A stretch of DNA of 64,000 nucleotides. Source: an uncultured Anaerolineaceae bacterium. GTDB taxonomy: Bacteria; Chloroflexota; Anaerolineae; Anaerolineales; Anaerolineaceae. The notes under the pieces were generated by a model that saw only the letters and a list, made by a program, of their open reading frames with translations, had not been told where the DNA came from and did no database searches. Positions 30,726 through 39,257 of the stretch are shown piece by piece. Position 1 is the first letter of the stretch, and every line of letters begins with the position of its first letter. The position numbers and the translations under genes were made by a program. The stretch lies in NCBI GenBank assembly GCA_927443345.1, contig CAKMKJ010000023.1, forward strand, positions 54,310 to 118,309, in the 5' to 3' direction.

Positions 30726-32312
30726 TTGAAAGCACTCCATTGGCTGCGTTCAAAACAGGAAGAGAATGAGTTGGGATACTGGCTCTCTTTTGCTGCCTAT
30801 GATCAAAGGGACCGTTCTTTCATTAACAAGGCATATTTACTCTACCTTGTGATCTTTCTCTTAATCTGGCTGATGATGGTGCTTTTTTTCTTTGCTAAAT
30901 ACGGCGGGATGGCATTAGCTCTGATCAGCCCTGATCAAGCATCTAATATAGCCGTAATTATTGAATGGGCAGTTTTGATTTGTTGGAATCTGGTCGGACT
31001 TTTTCAAGCATCCAGAAGAAGCCCAATTGTCTTCTCGGAGACGGATAAAGCGTTGGTCTGCCAGACGCCTGTCAGTCGTCGCGCGCTCGTCATTCGTTGG
31101 CTATGGATGCCCTGGTTCAAAAGCGCCCTGCCTTTTTGGCTTCTGGCGATCGTCCTCGGTTTTTCGACCGCAGAACTTTACTATTCTGGTGCAGAAACCG
31201 CCAATGCATTTTTCAGCTATGTCAGTTTTGGCATCAGAACGTTGTTGCAAATTATTCCAATCCACCTGGCATTGTATGCATTTCAGTGGAGTGTTGGCGT
31301 GCTGCGCTTGCGTAAGAACGATCAAAAGAATTGGATCATGTTTCCAGCGATTGCCCTGGGGGTGATCCCACTGGGGATTTTGATTACCAACAACACCCTT
31401 TATTCTTTGTTTGATAATACGCCTTTGAACCTTTTCATGAACCCAGGCTATATTATCGGTTCAGCCTCATCTTCAATGCCATTAAGTATTTGTTCAACCC
31501 TACTCATGCTGGTTCTTTTGTTTATCGTCACGCCGCATTTCAACTTGAACCGCGCCGCACAGGAGACTTCAGAGCTAGAATTTCTGACCACCGCGGCGAA
31601 GTATGGGTTTACCGATCTTGTCGAACAGCGCCGGCTGCAAAACAAACTTTCGAGCAAGCGAAAATTCACACTGCCTGCCAGGCACAAAGGCAGTGCGGCA
31701 TTATCCTGGAAAAACCGAATCCAGGTCTTGCGCGGATGGAATTGGAAGCAGCTCTTTCCGTTGTTGACCGTTTTTAGCATCAGTTTGGGTTTGCCGCTCG
31801 TCCCCGGATTAGTGAGCAAATTGCTGGCCTTATTCTTTTTGGTACTTCAAATTGGACCGATCATGACGCAGCGTTTACGCAGCGATCTGGCTTGTTGGCC
31901 GATTCTGCAGCAACTTCCCTTGCGCAAACAGCAAATTCTGGTTCAGGACCTGATTTCAAGCCTGCCCATGCTTTTGGCCGCCGGCCTGTTGGGTCTGGGT
32001 TTTTCTGCTATCCTTTCAATAACAGTCGCCATTAATTACTTGTTCATTATGCCCGGGTTGCTGGTCACCATTGCCTGCACCGCCGCCATTGATATTTTAC
32101 GCAAGTCAAAAAGTGACTTGTTGATCAATGGCACCGTCCCCTCCGTCGGCACTCAGGGCGTCATCCTCGGCGTGATTGGCACAGTCATTCCCGTATGGCT
32201 GGCATCTACCTTCACTGGTCTGGTTGGCATTCTCTTCTCTACGCTCAGCAGCCTCGTCATCACCTGGATTTGTTACAAATTTGCTATCTATTCCTTCAAA
32301 AAAATAAAATAA
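30726..32312 (+). CDS. ABC transporter permease
   Basis: A 528-residue protein with around twelve hydrophobic segments, the partner of the upstream ATPase. TTG 30726 is the likely start, one base after the ATPase stop, indicating coupled translation. It is longer than a typical ABC-2 permease and resembles large unnamed permeases of Firmicutes and Chloroflexota with a mid-protein cytoplasmic loop (about residues 275-335, with the basic RRLQNKLSSKRKF stretch). I do not recognise a substrate. Confidence 0.75.
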   Translation: MKALHWLRSKQEENELGYWLSFAAYDQRDRSFINKAYLLYLVIFLLIWLMMVLFFFAKYGGMALALISPDQASNIAVIIEWAVLICWNLVGLFQASRRSPIVFSETDKALVCQTPVSRRALVIRWLWMPWFKSALPFWLLAIVLGFSTAELYYSGAETANAFFSYVSFGIRTLLQIIPIHLALYAFQWSVGVLRLRKNDQKNWIMFPAIALGVIPLGILITNNTLYSLFDNTPLNLFMNPGYIIGSASSSMPLSICSTLLMLVLLFIVTPHFNLNRAAQETSELEFLTTAAKYGFTDLVEQRRLQNKLSSKRKFTLPARHKGSAALSWKNRIQVLRGWNWKQLFPLLTVFSISLGLPLVPGLVSKLLALFFLVLQIGPIMTQRLRSDLACWPILQQLPLRKQQILVQDLISSLPMLLAAGLLGLGFSAILSITVAINYLFIMPGLLVTIACTAAIDILRKSKSDLLINGTVPSVGTQGVILGVIGTVIPVWLASTFTGLVGILFSTLSSLVITWICYKFAIYSFKKIK

Positions 32313-32634
32313 TACCGAAATCACTTTCTATCCCATAAAATCCAAAAGTAAACCTGAAAACAAGGCGATCTGCAGCGGAAAACCTTGCTTCACTAGTATG
32401 AATCTAAGGATTGCCAATTTCATCAGATTATTAACATAATCCTTCCGATTTCGACATTCTTTCATAGAAATTGTGACATTTTTAACAGTCTACCTTAAAT
32501 TTGATTGCTTTTCTGAGGTCAAATATTGTATAATTTTTTTACATTATCAGGTTGTCACAGAAGATCCTATTAATTCCTTTTTGAAATTATTACAATTTAT
32601 CACACTATATAAGTTCGTCCTTGAGGAGGAATGC
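32313..32634. other. Upstream region of the aldehyde oxidoreductase locus
   Basis: No gene is visible. TATAAT at 32529-32534 preceded by TG is a candidate -10, with no clear -35. A short hairpin (CAAGG/CCTTG, about 32361-32387) is weak. I looked for a molybdenum-cofactor riboswitch and saw none. Confidence 0.4.
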
Positions 32635-35355
32635 ATGTTAAAAAAGAGTGTCATGATCAATGGCGTCCCGCGAATTATCATAGCTGAACCGAATACCTCT
32701 TTGGCTGAAGTAATCAGAGGACAACTGCACCTGACCGGTACAAAAGTTGGCTGCAACGAAGGTCACTGCGGCGCATGCTCGGTCATCATGGATGGAAAAC
32801 TGGTGCGCTCATGCATCACAAAAATGAGCAAAGTGGCTGATTGGGCTTGCATCACCACCGTCGAAGGCATTGGTACCCCAGACAACCTCGATCCCATTCA
32901 AAAAGCACTAATTCTCCACGGCGCTCCCCAATGTGGATATTGCATGCCCGGTTTTGTGGTCTCTTCAAAAGCGCTGCTTGAATCCAATCCCTCCCCCACC
33001 CGTGAAGATGTGCGCACCTGGTTCCAAAAAAACCTCAATGCCTGCCGCTGCACGGGATACAAACCTGTCGTGGATGCAGTAATGGACGCCGCCGCAGTCA
33101 TACGCGGTGACCAACCCGCAGATTCACTCGAATATAAACTTCCCGCCGACGGACGCATTTACGGCGGAACTTATCCCCGTCCGTCAGCAGTTGCCAAGGT
33201 CACCGGCACCGCAGATTATGGCGCCGACCTGGGTCTCAAGATGCCCCCAGGCACACTGCAGCTTGCCATCGTTCAAGCCAAAGTCAGCCATGCCAACATT
33301 CTTGGCATTGACACCTCCGAAGCCGAAAAAATGCCCGGTGTTTTCAAAGTCATAACCCACAAAGATGTCAAAGGCAACAACCGCATCAATGGTCTGGTAA
33401 CCTTCCCGACAAATAAATGCGACGGCTGGGATCGTCCCATACTCTGTGACACCAAAGTCTTTCAATATGGCGACGCGCTCGCCGTCGTCTGCGCAGATAC
33501 CAAAGCACAAGCGCTGGCTGCTGCTGAAAAAGTCAAAGTTAGTCTTGAAGAACTTCCCGCTTACATGAGCGCCCCAGCCGCCATGGCCGATGATGCCATC
33601 GAAATCCACCCCGGCACCCCCAACATCTACTTTACCCAGGGAGTAGTCAAAGGACCCGAATCCAAACCCTTGATGGATTCAGCGGCACATGTGATTGAAC
33701 AGAATTATTACACCCAACGCCAACCCCATCTCACCATTGAACCCGATATGGGCTTTGCTTACTTCGACGAGGAAGACCGCCTCACCATCCATTCAAAAAG
33801 TATTGCCCTCTATCTGCATGCCATGATGATCGCAGATGGTTTAGGCATCGACGCTGCCAAATTGCGCATGGTGCAGAACACCGCCGGCGGCACCTTTGGC
33901 TACAAGTTCTGCCCCACCATCGAAGCCATTTTAGGCGTCGCCTGCATGGCTACTGAGAAACCTGTTTATCTGGAATACGATTACCAGCAGTTCATCACCT
34001 ACACCGGCAAGCGCTCACCATTCTTCACCAAGGTTAAGTTAGGCGCAGATGCTGCCGGCAAGCTCCTCGCTATGGAAACGGACTGGATCGTGGATCACGG
34101 CGCTTATTCCGAGTTCGGCGATCTGCTCACCCACAAGGGCGCTCAATTCATCGGCGCTGGTTACGACATCCGCAGCATTCGTGGTGTTGGCAAAACGGTC
34201 TGCACCAACCACGCCTGGGGCGCTCCCTACCGTGGATACGGCGCACCTGAAAGTGAGTTCCCCTCTGAATCCCTAATGGACGAACTCGCCGAGAAAATTG
34301 GCATGGATCCGTTGGAACTGCGCTACAAAAACATTTACCGCCCCGGTGCCACCACCCCCACCGGTCAAACCCCCGAGACCTTCAGCCTCGAAGCCATGAT
34401 TGACATCCTGCGCCCGAAATATAAAGACGCCAAAGAAAAAGCCGCCAAAGCCACCACCCCGGAACTCAAAAAGGGCGTCGGCGTCAGCATAGGCATATAC
34501 GGTGCCGGCGGAGATGGCCCTGATACTGCCGAAGCCTGGGTTGAATTGCTGAAAGACGGCGGAGTGCTTGTTTCGACCACCTGGAGCGATCACGGTCAGG
34601 GTGCGGATGCCGGTGCATTGGGCTGTGCCCATGAAGCGCTGCGTCCGATGGGCGTCCGCCCCGATCAGATTCGCCTGGAATTGAACGACACAGCCAAAGC
34701 TCCAGATGGGGGACCTGCCGGCGGCAGCCGCAGCCAGGTGATCATTGGCAATGCCATCAAGATCGCCTGCGAAAACATGCTTGAAGCGATTATCCAATCT
34801 TGCGGTAAGTACATGAGCTACGATGAAGTGGTCGCCAAAGACCTGCCCACTCGTTATTCAGGACGTTATTCCTCCAATGCCGCCATCGGTGACCCCGATA
34901 CCGGCCAAGGTGCTCCCATCGACAATTACATGTATGGCGTCTTCATGGCCGAAGTCAGCGTGGATACCAAGACCGGCAAAGTTAAAGTGGATAAGTTGAC
35001 CATGGTGGCTGATGTGGGCAAGATCAACAACAAGCTGGTAGTTGACGGCCAGATCTACGGCGGTCTGACTCAAGGCATCGGCTTCGCACTGAGTGAAGAT
35101 TTTGAAGATATACATAAACACACCAACATGGTTAAATGCGGCATCCCTTACACCAAAGACGTGCCCGATGATATTGAGATCATTTACTATGACAACCCCC
35201 GCAAGACTGGCCCCTTCGGTTCTTCCGGTGTGGGTGAACTGCCCAACACCGCCCCGCACGCCGCCATCCTCAACGCGGTCTACTGGGCCAGCGGCGCCCG
35301 CGTGCGCGAACTGCCAGCCCGACCTGAAAAGGTGTTGGCTGCGCTGCCGAAGTAA
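32635..35355 (+). CDS. Molybdenum aldehyde oxidoreductase (MOP-like, single chain)
   Basis: A 906-residue enzyme of the xanthine oxidase family, almost the same length as Desulfovibrio gigas MOP (907) and very similar to it in the parts I recall. The N-terminal plant-type [2Fe-2S] domain has GCNEGHCGACS; the second [2Fe-2S] helical domain has QCGYCMPG and ACRCTGYKP. The molybdopterin cytosine dinucleotide domains follow from about residue 195, with GGTFGYKF, YRGYGAPESEF and the catalytic glutamate in SGVGELP near the C terminus. There is no FAD domain. It oxidises aldehydes to carboxylates in the cytoplasm. ATG 32635 is five bases after an AGGAGG site. It heads a seven-gene, same-strand cluster. 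Confidence 0.93.
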   Translation: MLKKSVMINGVPRIIIAEPNTSLAEVIRGQLHLTGTKVGCNEGHCGACSVIMDGKLVRSCITKMSKVADWACITTVEGIGTPDNLDPIQKALILHGAPQCGYCMPGFVVSSKALLESNPSPTREDVRTWFQKNLNACRCTGYKPVVDAVMDAAAVIRGDQPADSLEYKLPADGRIYGGTYPRPSAVAKVTGTADYGADLGLKMPPGTLQLAIVQAKVSHANILGIDTSEAEKMPGVFKVITHKDVKGNNRINGLVTFPTNKCDGWDRPILCDTKVFQYGDALAVVCADTKAQALAAAEKVKVSLEELPAYMSAPAAMADDAIEIHPGTPNIYFTQGVVKGPESKPLMDSAAHVIEQNYYTQRQPHLTIEPDMGFAYFDEEDRLTIHSKSIALYLHAMMIADGLGIDAAKLRMVQNTAGGTFGYKFCPTIEAILGVACMATEKPVYLEYDYQQFITYTGKRSPFFTKVKLGADAAGKLLAMETDWIVDHGAYSEFGDLLTHKGAQFIGAGYDIRSIRGVGKTVCTNHAWGAPYRGYGAPESEFPSESLMDELAEKIGMDPLELRYKNIYRPGATTPTGQTPETFSLEAMIDILRPKYKDAKEKAAKATTPELKKGVGVSIGIYGAGGDGPDTAEAWVELLKDGGVLVSTTWSDHGQGADAGALGCAHEALRPMGVRPDQIRLELNDTAKAPDGGPAGGSRSQVIIGNAIKIACENMLEAIIQSCGKYMSYDEVVAKDLPTRYSGRYSSNAAIGDPDTGQGAPIDNYMYGVFMAEVSVDTKTGKVKVDKLTMVADVGKINNKLVVDGQIYGGLTQGIGFALSEDFEDIHKHTNMVKCGIPYTKDVPDDIEIIYYDNPRKTGPFGSSGVGELPNTAPHAAILNAVYWASGARVRELPARPEKVLAALPK

Positions 35356-35461
35356 GAGGTTACTCTCACAAAATGGCGAGTGAACAAAATAATCTCGCCA
35401 AAATAGCAATCAATATTTATCCCTCACCTGAACAAGACCACTTCTTAATTGATAGGTTTCA

Positions 35462-35498
35462 CCCCTCTCCCGCTCGCGGGAGAGGGGGCAGGAGAGGG
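35462..35498. repeat. Palindromic repeat, REP-like
   Basis: CCCCTCTCCCG (35462-35472) and CGGGAGAGGGG (35477-35487) form a perfect 11-base stem with a CTCG loop, followed by a further GGAGAGGG copy. It resembles the widespread CTCTCCC/GGGAGAG intergenic repeats. It lies between the aldehyde oxidoreductase and the next gene and could attenuate read-through. A shorter relative is at 61241-61270. Confidence 0.65.
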
Positions 35499-35565
35499 TT
35501 CTTTTAATAATAAAAAACAATTATCCCTATGTATAATGAATACATCAATCAAACCGGGATTTTTC

Positions 35566-37863
35566 ATGGATCAAACTCGCTTACGAGAACTTGAAGATCA
35601 GTGCATCCAAGAGTGTGCCCCACCCTGTGCGGCACATTGCCCCGTTCATGTGGATGTACGTGCCCTAACCTCCGCCATCGCCACCGGCGATTTTCAGACT
35701 GCTTTCAAGACGCTTTATAAGACAGTTCCCTTCCCAGAAATCATCGCACGCACCTGCAATCAACCCTGCCAGGCCGCCTGCTATCGCAAATCCGTCGGCG
35801 GGGATATCCAGGTGGCAGCGCTTGAGCTGGCCTGCATCCAACGCTATGATCACCTGATTACCAAACCCATGCTGCTGCCCCAAAAGGATGCTCGCGTACT
35901 GATCATCGGCGGTGGCTTGAGCGGGCTGACTGCGGCTTTTGAACTCGTCAAAAAGGGCTACCAGGTCGCGCTTTACGAGCGTGAAAACCGCCTCGGCGGC
36001 AGGTTGTGGAGTTATAACGAAGATCAGTTACACGGCGAGGTCATCCATCGCGAAATTGAACGCATCATTGATCTGGGCATTGAAGTTCACTTCAACACCG
36101 AGTTAACCCCTGCTTCAGTTTCATCCCTCCAGTTTGACGCCTGCTACCTGGGCACCGGAGCAGGAGCATCCAACCCCTTCAACTTGCTGACCAACCCCAA
36201 TCATTCGCTGCAAGTCAACACTGATACCTTTCAGACCAGCCAGGCGAATGTTTTCGCCGGGGGTAGTCTGCTGCGCCCACCCTCCACCATTTTCTCCGTC
36301 TCAGACGGACGCCGCGCCGCCATCTCAATCGACCGCTTTCTGCAAAACGTCTCGCTGACTGCGTCGCGCGTTAATGAAGGCGCATACAACACTCGGCTAA
36401 TTACCAACATCTCCAAGGTGGATAGTGTTGAGATAGTTCCACCTGCTCCAACCGGTTATTCTGTCGCGGATGCCATTGCTGAAGCCAATCGCTGTCTGCA
36501 ATGCGACTGCATGGAATGCGTCAAAGTCTGCGAATATCTTAAACACTACGGCAGTTATCCGCGCAAGTATGTGCGCGAGATTTACAACAACCTTTCCATC
36601 ATCATGCGTACCCGCACTTCCAACAAAATGATCAACTCGTGTACGCTGTGCGGATTGTGTGAAGAGGTCTGCCCCACTGACCTGAACATGGGCGTGGTCA
36701 ACAATGAAGTGCGCCAAACCATGGTCAAGACCGGCAAGATGCCCCCCTCGGCGCATGACTTTGCCCTGCGCGACATGGCCTTTAGCAACGATGCGCGCGT
36801 CGCACTCAACTTAACTGCAGATGGCAGCGAAACCTGTGATTACCTCTTCTTCCCAGGCTGTCAGTTGAGCGCCTCCAACCCTGAATACATCCCCAAGCTG
36901 TACCAATCACTGGCGTCTGTGCTACCCAAACTGGGAGTGATGCTGCGCTGCTGCGGCGCCCCCGCGGATTGGTCTGGTGAGCAGGAACTCTTCGCCCAAA
37001 CCATGTTGGAATTCAAAACTCAATGGCTTGCGCTTGGTAAGCCCAAGCTGGTGCTGGCCTGCACAAGCTGCCTGCGCATGTTTTCTACCGCTCTGCCCGA
37101 AATTGAAACGCTCTCCGCCTGGCAGGTGTTTGAAGCGCACACGCTTTTCCCTGCCTCGCGTCAATACTCCCGTTCACTGGCAATTCACGATCCGTGCACC
37201 AGCCGGTATGTGGATAAATGGCAGGACGCTGTTCGCACCGGCTTGGACGCCATGGGAATCACCCACCACGAACTCGAAATGTCTCGCGACCTTACGGAGT
37301 GCTGCGGGTATGGCGGTGTGGCCTGGTTGGCGCATCCAGAACTGGTGCAAGACATCCTCAAACGTCGCGCCTCAGAAGACGAAGCGGATTACCTGACCTA
37401 TTGTGTCATGTGCCGCGACCTGCTGGCAGGCCAGGGCAAACCCACCCTGCACCTGCTCGACCTGATCTTCGGCGAAAACCTCGATCAACTTGCCCGCCGT
37501 AAGGGACCGGATTACTCTCAGCGCCACGAGAACCGCCTGAGGGCTAAAGAAAAAATGATAAAGTTAATCACAGGCAAGGAGCATCCCATGACCGAATCCT
37601 ATGAACGCTACACACTACTTCTCACGCCAGAAATGCGCGTCACGCTGGAAGAGCGTTTGATTCTGGTGGAAGATGTGCAAAAAGTGATCGAATTCGCCGA
37701 AACCAGCGGTGAAAGCTTTAAAAACCAGCAAACCGGCCACACCCTGGCCTTCTTCAAACCCAACCTGATCACCTATTGGGTTGAATTTTCTCGTGAAGGC
37801 GATGCCTGGAGAGTTCACAACGCCTACAGCCACCGCATGGAATTGGAAGGTAGGGCTTCATGA
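35566..37863 (+). CDS. FAD/iron-sulfur oxidoreductase with CCG domains (DVU_1558-like)
   Basis: About 765 residues in four parts. Residues 10-100: a GltD-like cysteine-rich region (CIQECAPPCAAHCPVHVDV, CNQPCQAACYR). Residues 105-300: an FAD fold starting with IIGGGLSGLTAAFELVKKG. Residues 325-410: two [4Fe-4S] motifs (CLQCDCMECVKVC; CTLCGLCEEVCPTDL). Residues 440-660: two CCG motifs like HdrB (LRCCGAP; ECCGYGG). An unassigned C-terminal ~85 residues follow. The NAD(P)H Rossmann subdomain normally inserted in GltD-type proteins is not visible. It probably passes electrons between the aldehyde oxidoreductase side and another carrier; this is inferred. ATG 35536 is an alternative start. Confidence 0.8.
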   Translation: MDQTRLRELEDQCIQECAPPCAAHCPVHVDVRALTSAIATGDFQTAFKTLYKTVPFPEIIARTCNQPCQAACYRKSVGGDIQVAALELACIQRYDHLITKPMLLPQKDARVLIIGGGLSGLTAAFELVKKGYQVALYERENRLGGRLWSYNEDQLHGEVIHREIERIIDLGIEVHFNTELTPASVSSLQFDACYLGTGAGASNPFNLLTNPNHSLQVNTDTFQTSQANVFAGGSLLRPPSTIFSVSDGRRAAISIDRFLQNVSLTASRVNEGAYNTRLITNISKVDSVEIVPPAPTGYSVADAIAEANRCLQCDCMECVKVCEYLKHYGSYPRKYVREIYNNLSIIMRTRTSNKMINSCTLCGLCEEVCPTDLNMGVVNNEVRQTMVKTGKMPPSAHDFALRDMAFSNDARVALNLTADGSETCDYLFFPGCQLSASNPEYIPKLYQSLASVLPKLGVMLRCCGAPADWSGEQELFAQTMLEFKTQWLALGKPKLVLACTSCLRMFSTALPEIETLSAWQVFEAHTLFPASRQYSRSLAIHDPCTSRYVDKWQDAVRTGLDAMGITHHELEMSRDLTECCGYGGVAWLAHPELVQDILKRRASEDEADYLTYCVMCRDLLAGQGKPTLHLLDLIFGENLDQLARRKGPDYSQRHENRLRAKEKMIKLITGKEHPMTESYERYTLLLTPEMRVTLEERLILVEDVQKVIEFAETSGESFKNQQTGHTLAFFKPNLITYWVEFSREGDAWRVHNAYSHRMELEGRAS

Positions 37864-38072
37864 GCGACTCATCCCTCGATTCCCTAAAAAGTCAATGGAC
37901 CTGCGGCAAGTGCGGTGCGCCGCTTGAAGTTGCTTCAGTCAACGTCAGCTACCTTGGCTCCGGTTACCCCGTGGATATGCTGGTCTGTAAAAACTGTAAA
38001 CGTCCACTGGTGCCGGCAGAACTGGCGCTTGGCAAGATGCTTGAAGTTGAAAAATTAATGGAAGACAAGTAA
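37860..38072 (+). CDS. Two-CxxC small redox/zinc-ribbon protein (DVU_1557-like)
   Basis: A 70-residue protein with CGKCGAP near residue 18 and CKNCKRPLVP near residue 44, spaced like a zinc ribbon or rubredoxin-like metal site. It overlaps the upstream gene by four bases and the downstream methyltransferase gene by one, so its translation is tightly coupled. From memory, the same mini-gene sits in the same place in the Desulfovibrio vulgaris aldehyde oxidoreductase locus. The function is unknown; a metal site or redox role is inferred from the cysteines. Confidence 0.8.
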   Translation: MSDSSLDSLKSQWTCGKCGAPLEVASVNVSYLGSGYPVDMLVCKNCKRPLVPAELALGKMLEVEKLMEDK

Positions 38073-38791
38073 TGCCCGATTGCGCCCGGTGCTCACTCTT
38101 TCAACTCGAATCTGAAAATGAGGGCTGCCTGCACCTCAATCGCCCGGGCGGACTTGAATTGACCAATACCGCGCTGGCAAGCTGCAAACTCCCCGCTAGC
38201 GCCAGCGTGTTGGATGCCGCATGCGGTGCCGGAGCCACGCTGCAATCTCTACGCGATCAAGGCTACGGAGCAATTGGGATTGACCTTTCTATGGAGATGC
38301 TGAGAAAATGCGCCCTACTGACCACGACGCAAGCGCATTGTAATCAGGTACCGCTGCCTTCATTAAGCCAGGATGCCGTGCTGATGGAATGCGCTCTTTC
38401 ACTCTCAAACGAAATGGTTAGTGCTCTGACGGAGTTTTACCGATTACTGAGACCAGGCGGCTGGCTGGTGGTTACCGATATTTACATCCGCGAACTGCAC
38501 GATCCGCAAGCAATGGACTGCCTTACAGGTTCATCTTGTCTCTCTGGCGCAAAGACCGAAGTGGAAATCCGCAGCAAAATTGAAGGAGCGGGTTTCTCCA
38601 TCCGCAACTGGCAGGATCAAACCCTTGTTTTCAAACAATGGCTGGCGCGTATGGTTTTTAAACTGGGTTCGCTTGATGCTTTCTACCGCCAACTTTCTGC
38701 TTGTGAAACTGGCAGCCAGGCACTAGCCAACACCCTGGGTAACAAAATTAAACTAGGATACTATTGGTTGTCCGCTCAAAAAACAGGATAA
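38072..38791 (+). CDS. SAM-dependent methyltransferase (DVU_1556/TrsM-like)
   Basis: A 239-residue class I methyltransferase. Motif I is VLDAACGAGATLQSL near residue 48, followed by GIDLSMEML and the RLLRPGGWLVVTD segment near residue 125. An N-terminal CARCSLFQ and CLHL precede the fold, and the C-terminal ~70 residues are helical. The substrate is unknown. Its place between the CxxC mini-protein and the C_GCAxxG_C_C protein, and next to a radical SAM gene, is the arrangement I recall for the TrsM/TrsS pair. A role in modifying a cofactor or lipid for the oxidoreductase system is possible but unproven. Confidence 0.82.
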   Translation: MPDCARCSLFQLESENEGCLHLNRPGGLELTNTALASCKLPASASVLDAACGAGATLQSLRDQGYGAIGIDLSMEMLRKCALLTTTQAHCNQVPLPSLSQDAVLMECALSLSNEMVSALTEFYRLLRPGGWLVVTDIYIRELHDPQAMDCLTGSSCLSGAKTEVEIRSKIEGAGFSIRNWQDQTLVFKQWLARMVFKLGSLDAFYRQLSACETGSQALANTLGNKIKLGYYWLSAQKTG

Positions 38792-38807
38792 AGCTCTAGG
38801 AGTCAAA

Positions 38808-39257
38808 ATGGAAGACCTTGAAAAGATCGCTCAATTAAAAGCTCAGGGGTTTTATTGCAGCCAGATTCTCATATTGATGGGCATGGAATTACAGGGTATC
38901 TCAAACCCCGACCTGATCAGGAGCATGCAAGCTCTGGCTGGCGGGGTCGGTTTCAGCGGCAACTTGTGCGGCGCGTTAACTGGCGGTGCCTGCCTGCTCG
39001 GACTCTACGCCGGCAAAGGCAAGCCCGAAGAACCTGAAGACGAACGTCTCAACCTGATGCTGCTTGAACTGGTGGACTGGTTCCAGGAGACGATCGGTCA
39101 GCAATACGGCGGCGCCAACTGCGACCAAATTCTGGAAGGCAAACAATCCAACATTCAGCTGCGCTGCCCCGGTATCATCAAATCCGTTTGGCAAAAATCT
39201 AAAGATATTCTGGTGGAATATGGCTTTGATCTCAACGGCACTCGCTACGAAGAATAA
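38808..39257 (+). CDS. C_GCAxxG_C_C family protein (DVU_1555-like)
   Basis: A 149-residue protein with the name-giving cysteine pattern: GFYCSQ near residue 20, NLCGALTGGACLLG near residue 50, GANCDQI near residue 103 and RCPGI near residue 118. These cysteines and glycines suggest a bound metal or cluster and possibly redox work, often beside molybdenum or radical SAM enzymes. The last 38 bases overlap the start of the radical SAM gene. Biochemical function is unknown. Confidence 0.85.
   Translation: MEDLEKIAQLKAQGFYCSQILILMGMELQGISNPDLIRSMQALAGGVGFSGNLCGALTGGACLLGLYAGKGKPEEPEDERLNLMLLELVDWFQETIGQQYGGANCDQILEGKQSNIQLRCPGIIKSVWQKSKDILVEYGFDLNGTRYEE

Noticed and set aside
32313..32634. Molybdenum-cofactor riboswitch upstream of the aldehyde oxidoreductase
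   Set aside because: Only a weak five-pair hairpin is present; the long conserved elements of that riboswitch class are not seen here or at 54447-54645.
34273..34797. Long antisense frame within the aldehyde oxidoreductase gene (and similar long antisense frames in the xylose, GH3, molybdenum and rsmA genes)
   Set aside because: They have no ribosome sites or family motifs and arise from codon bias of well-supported genes on the other strand.
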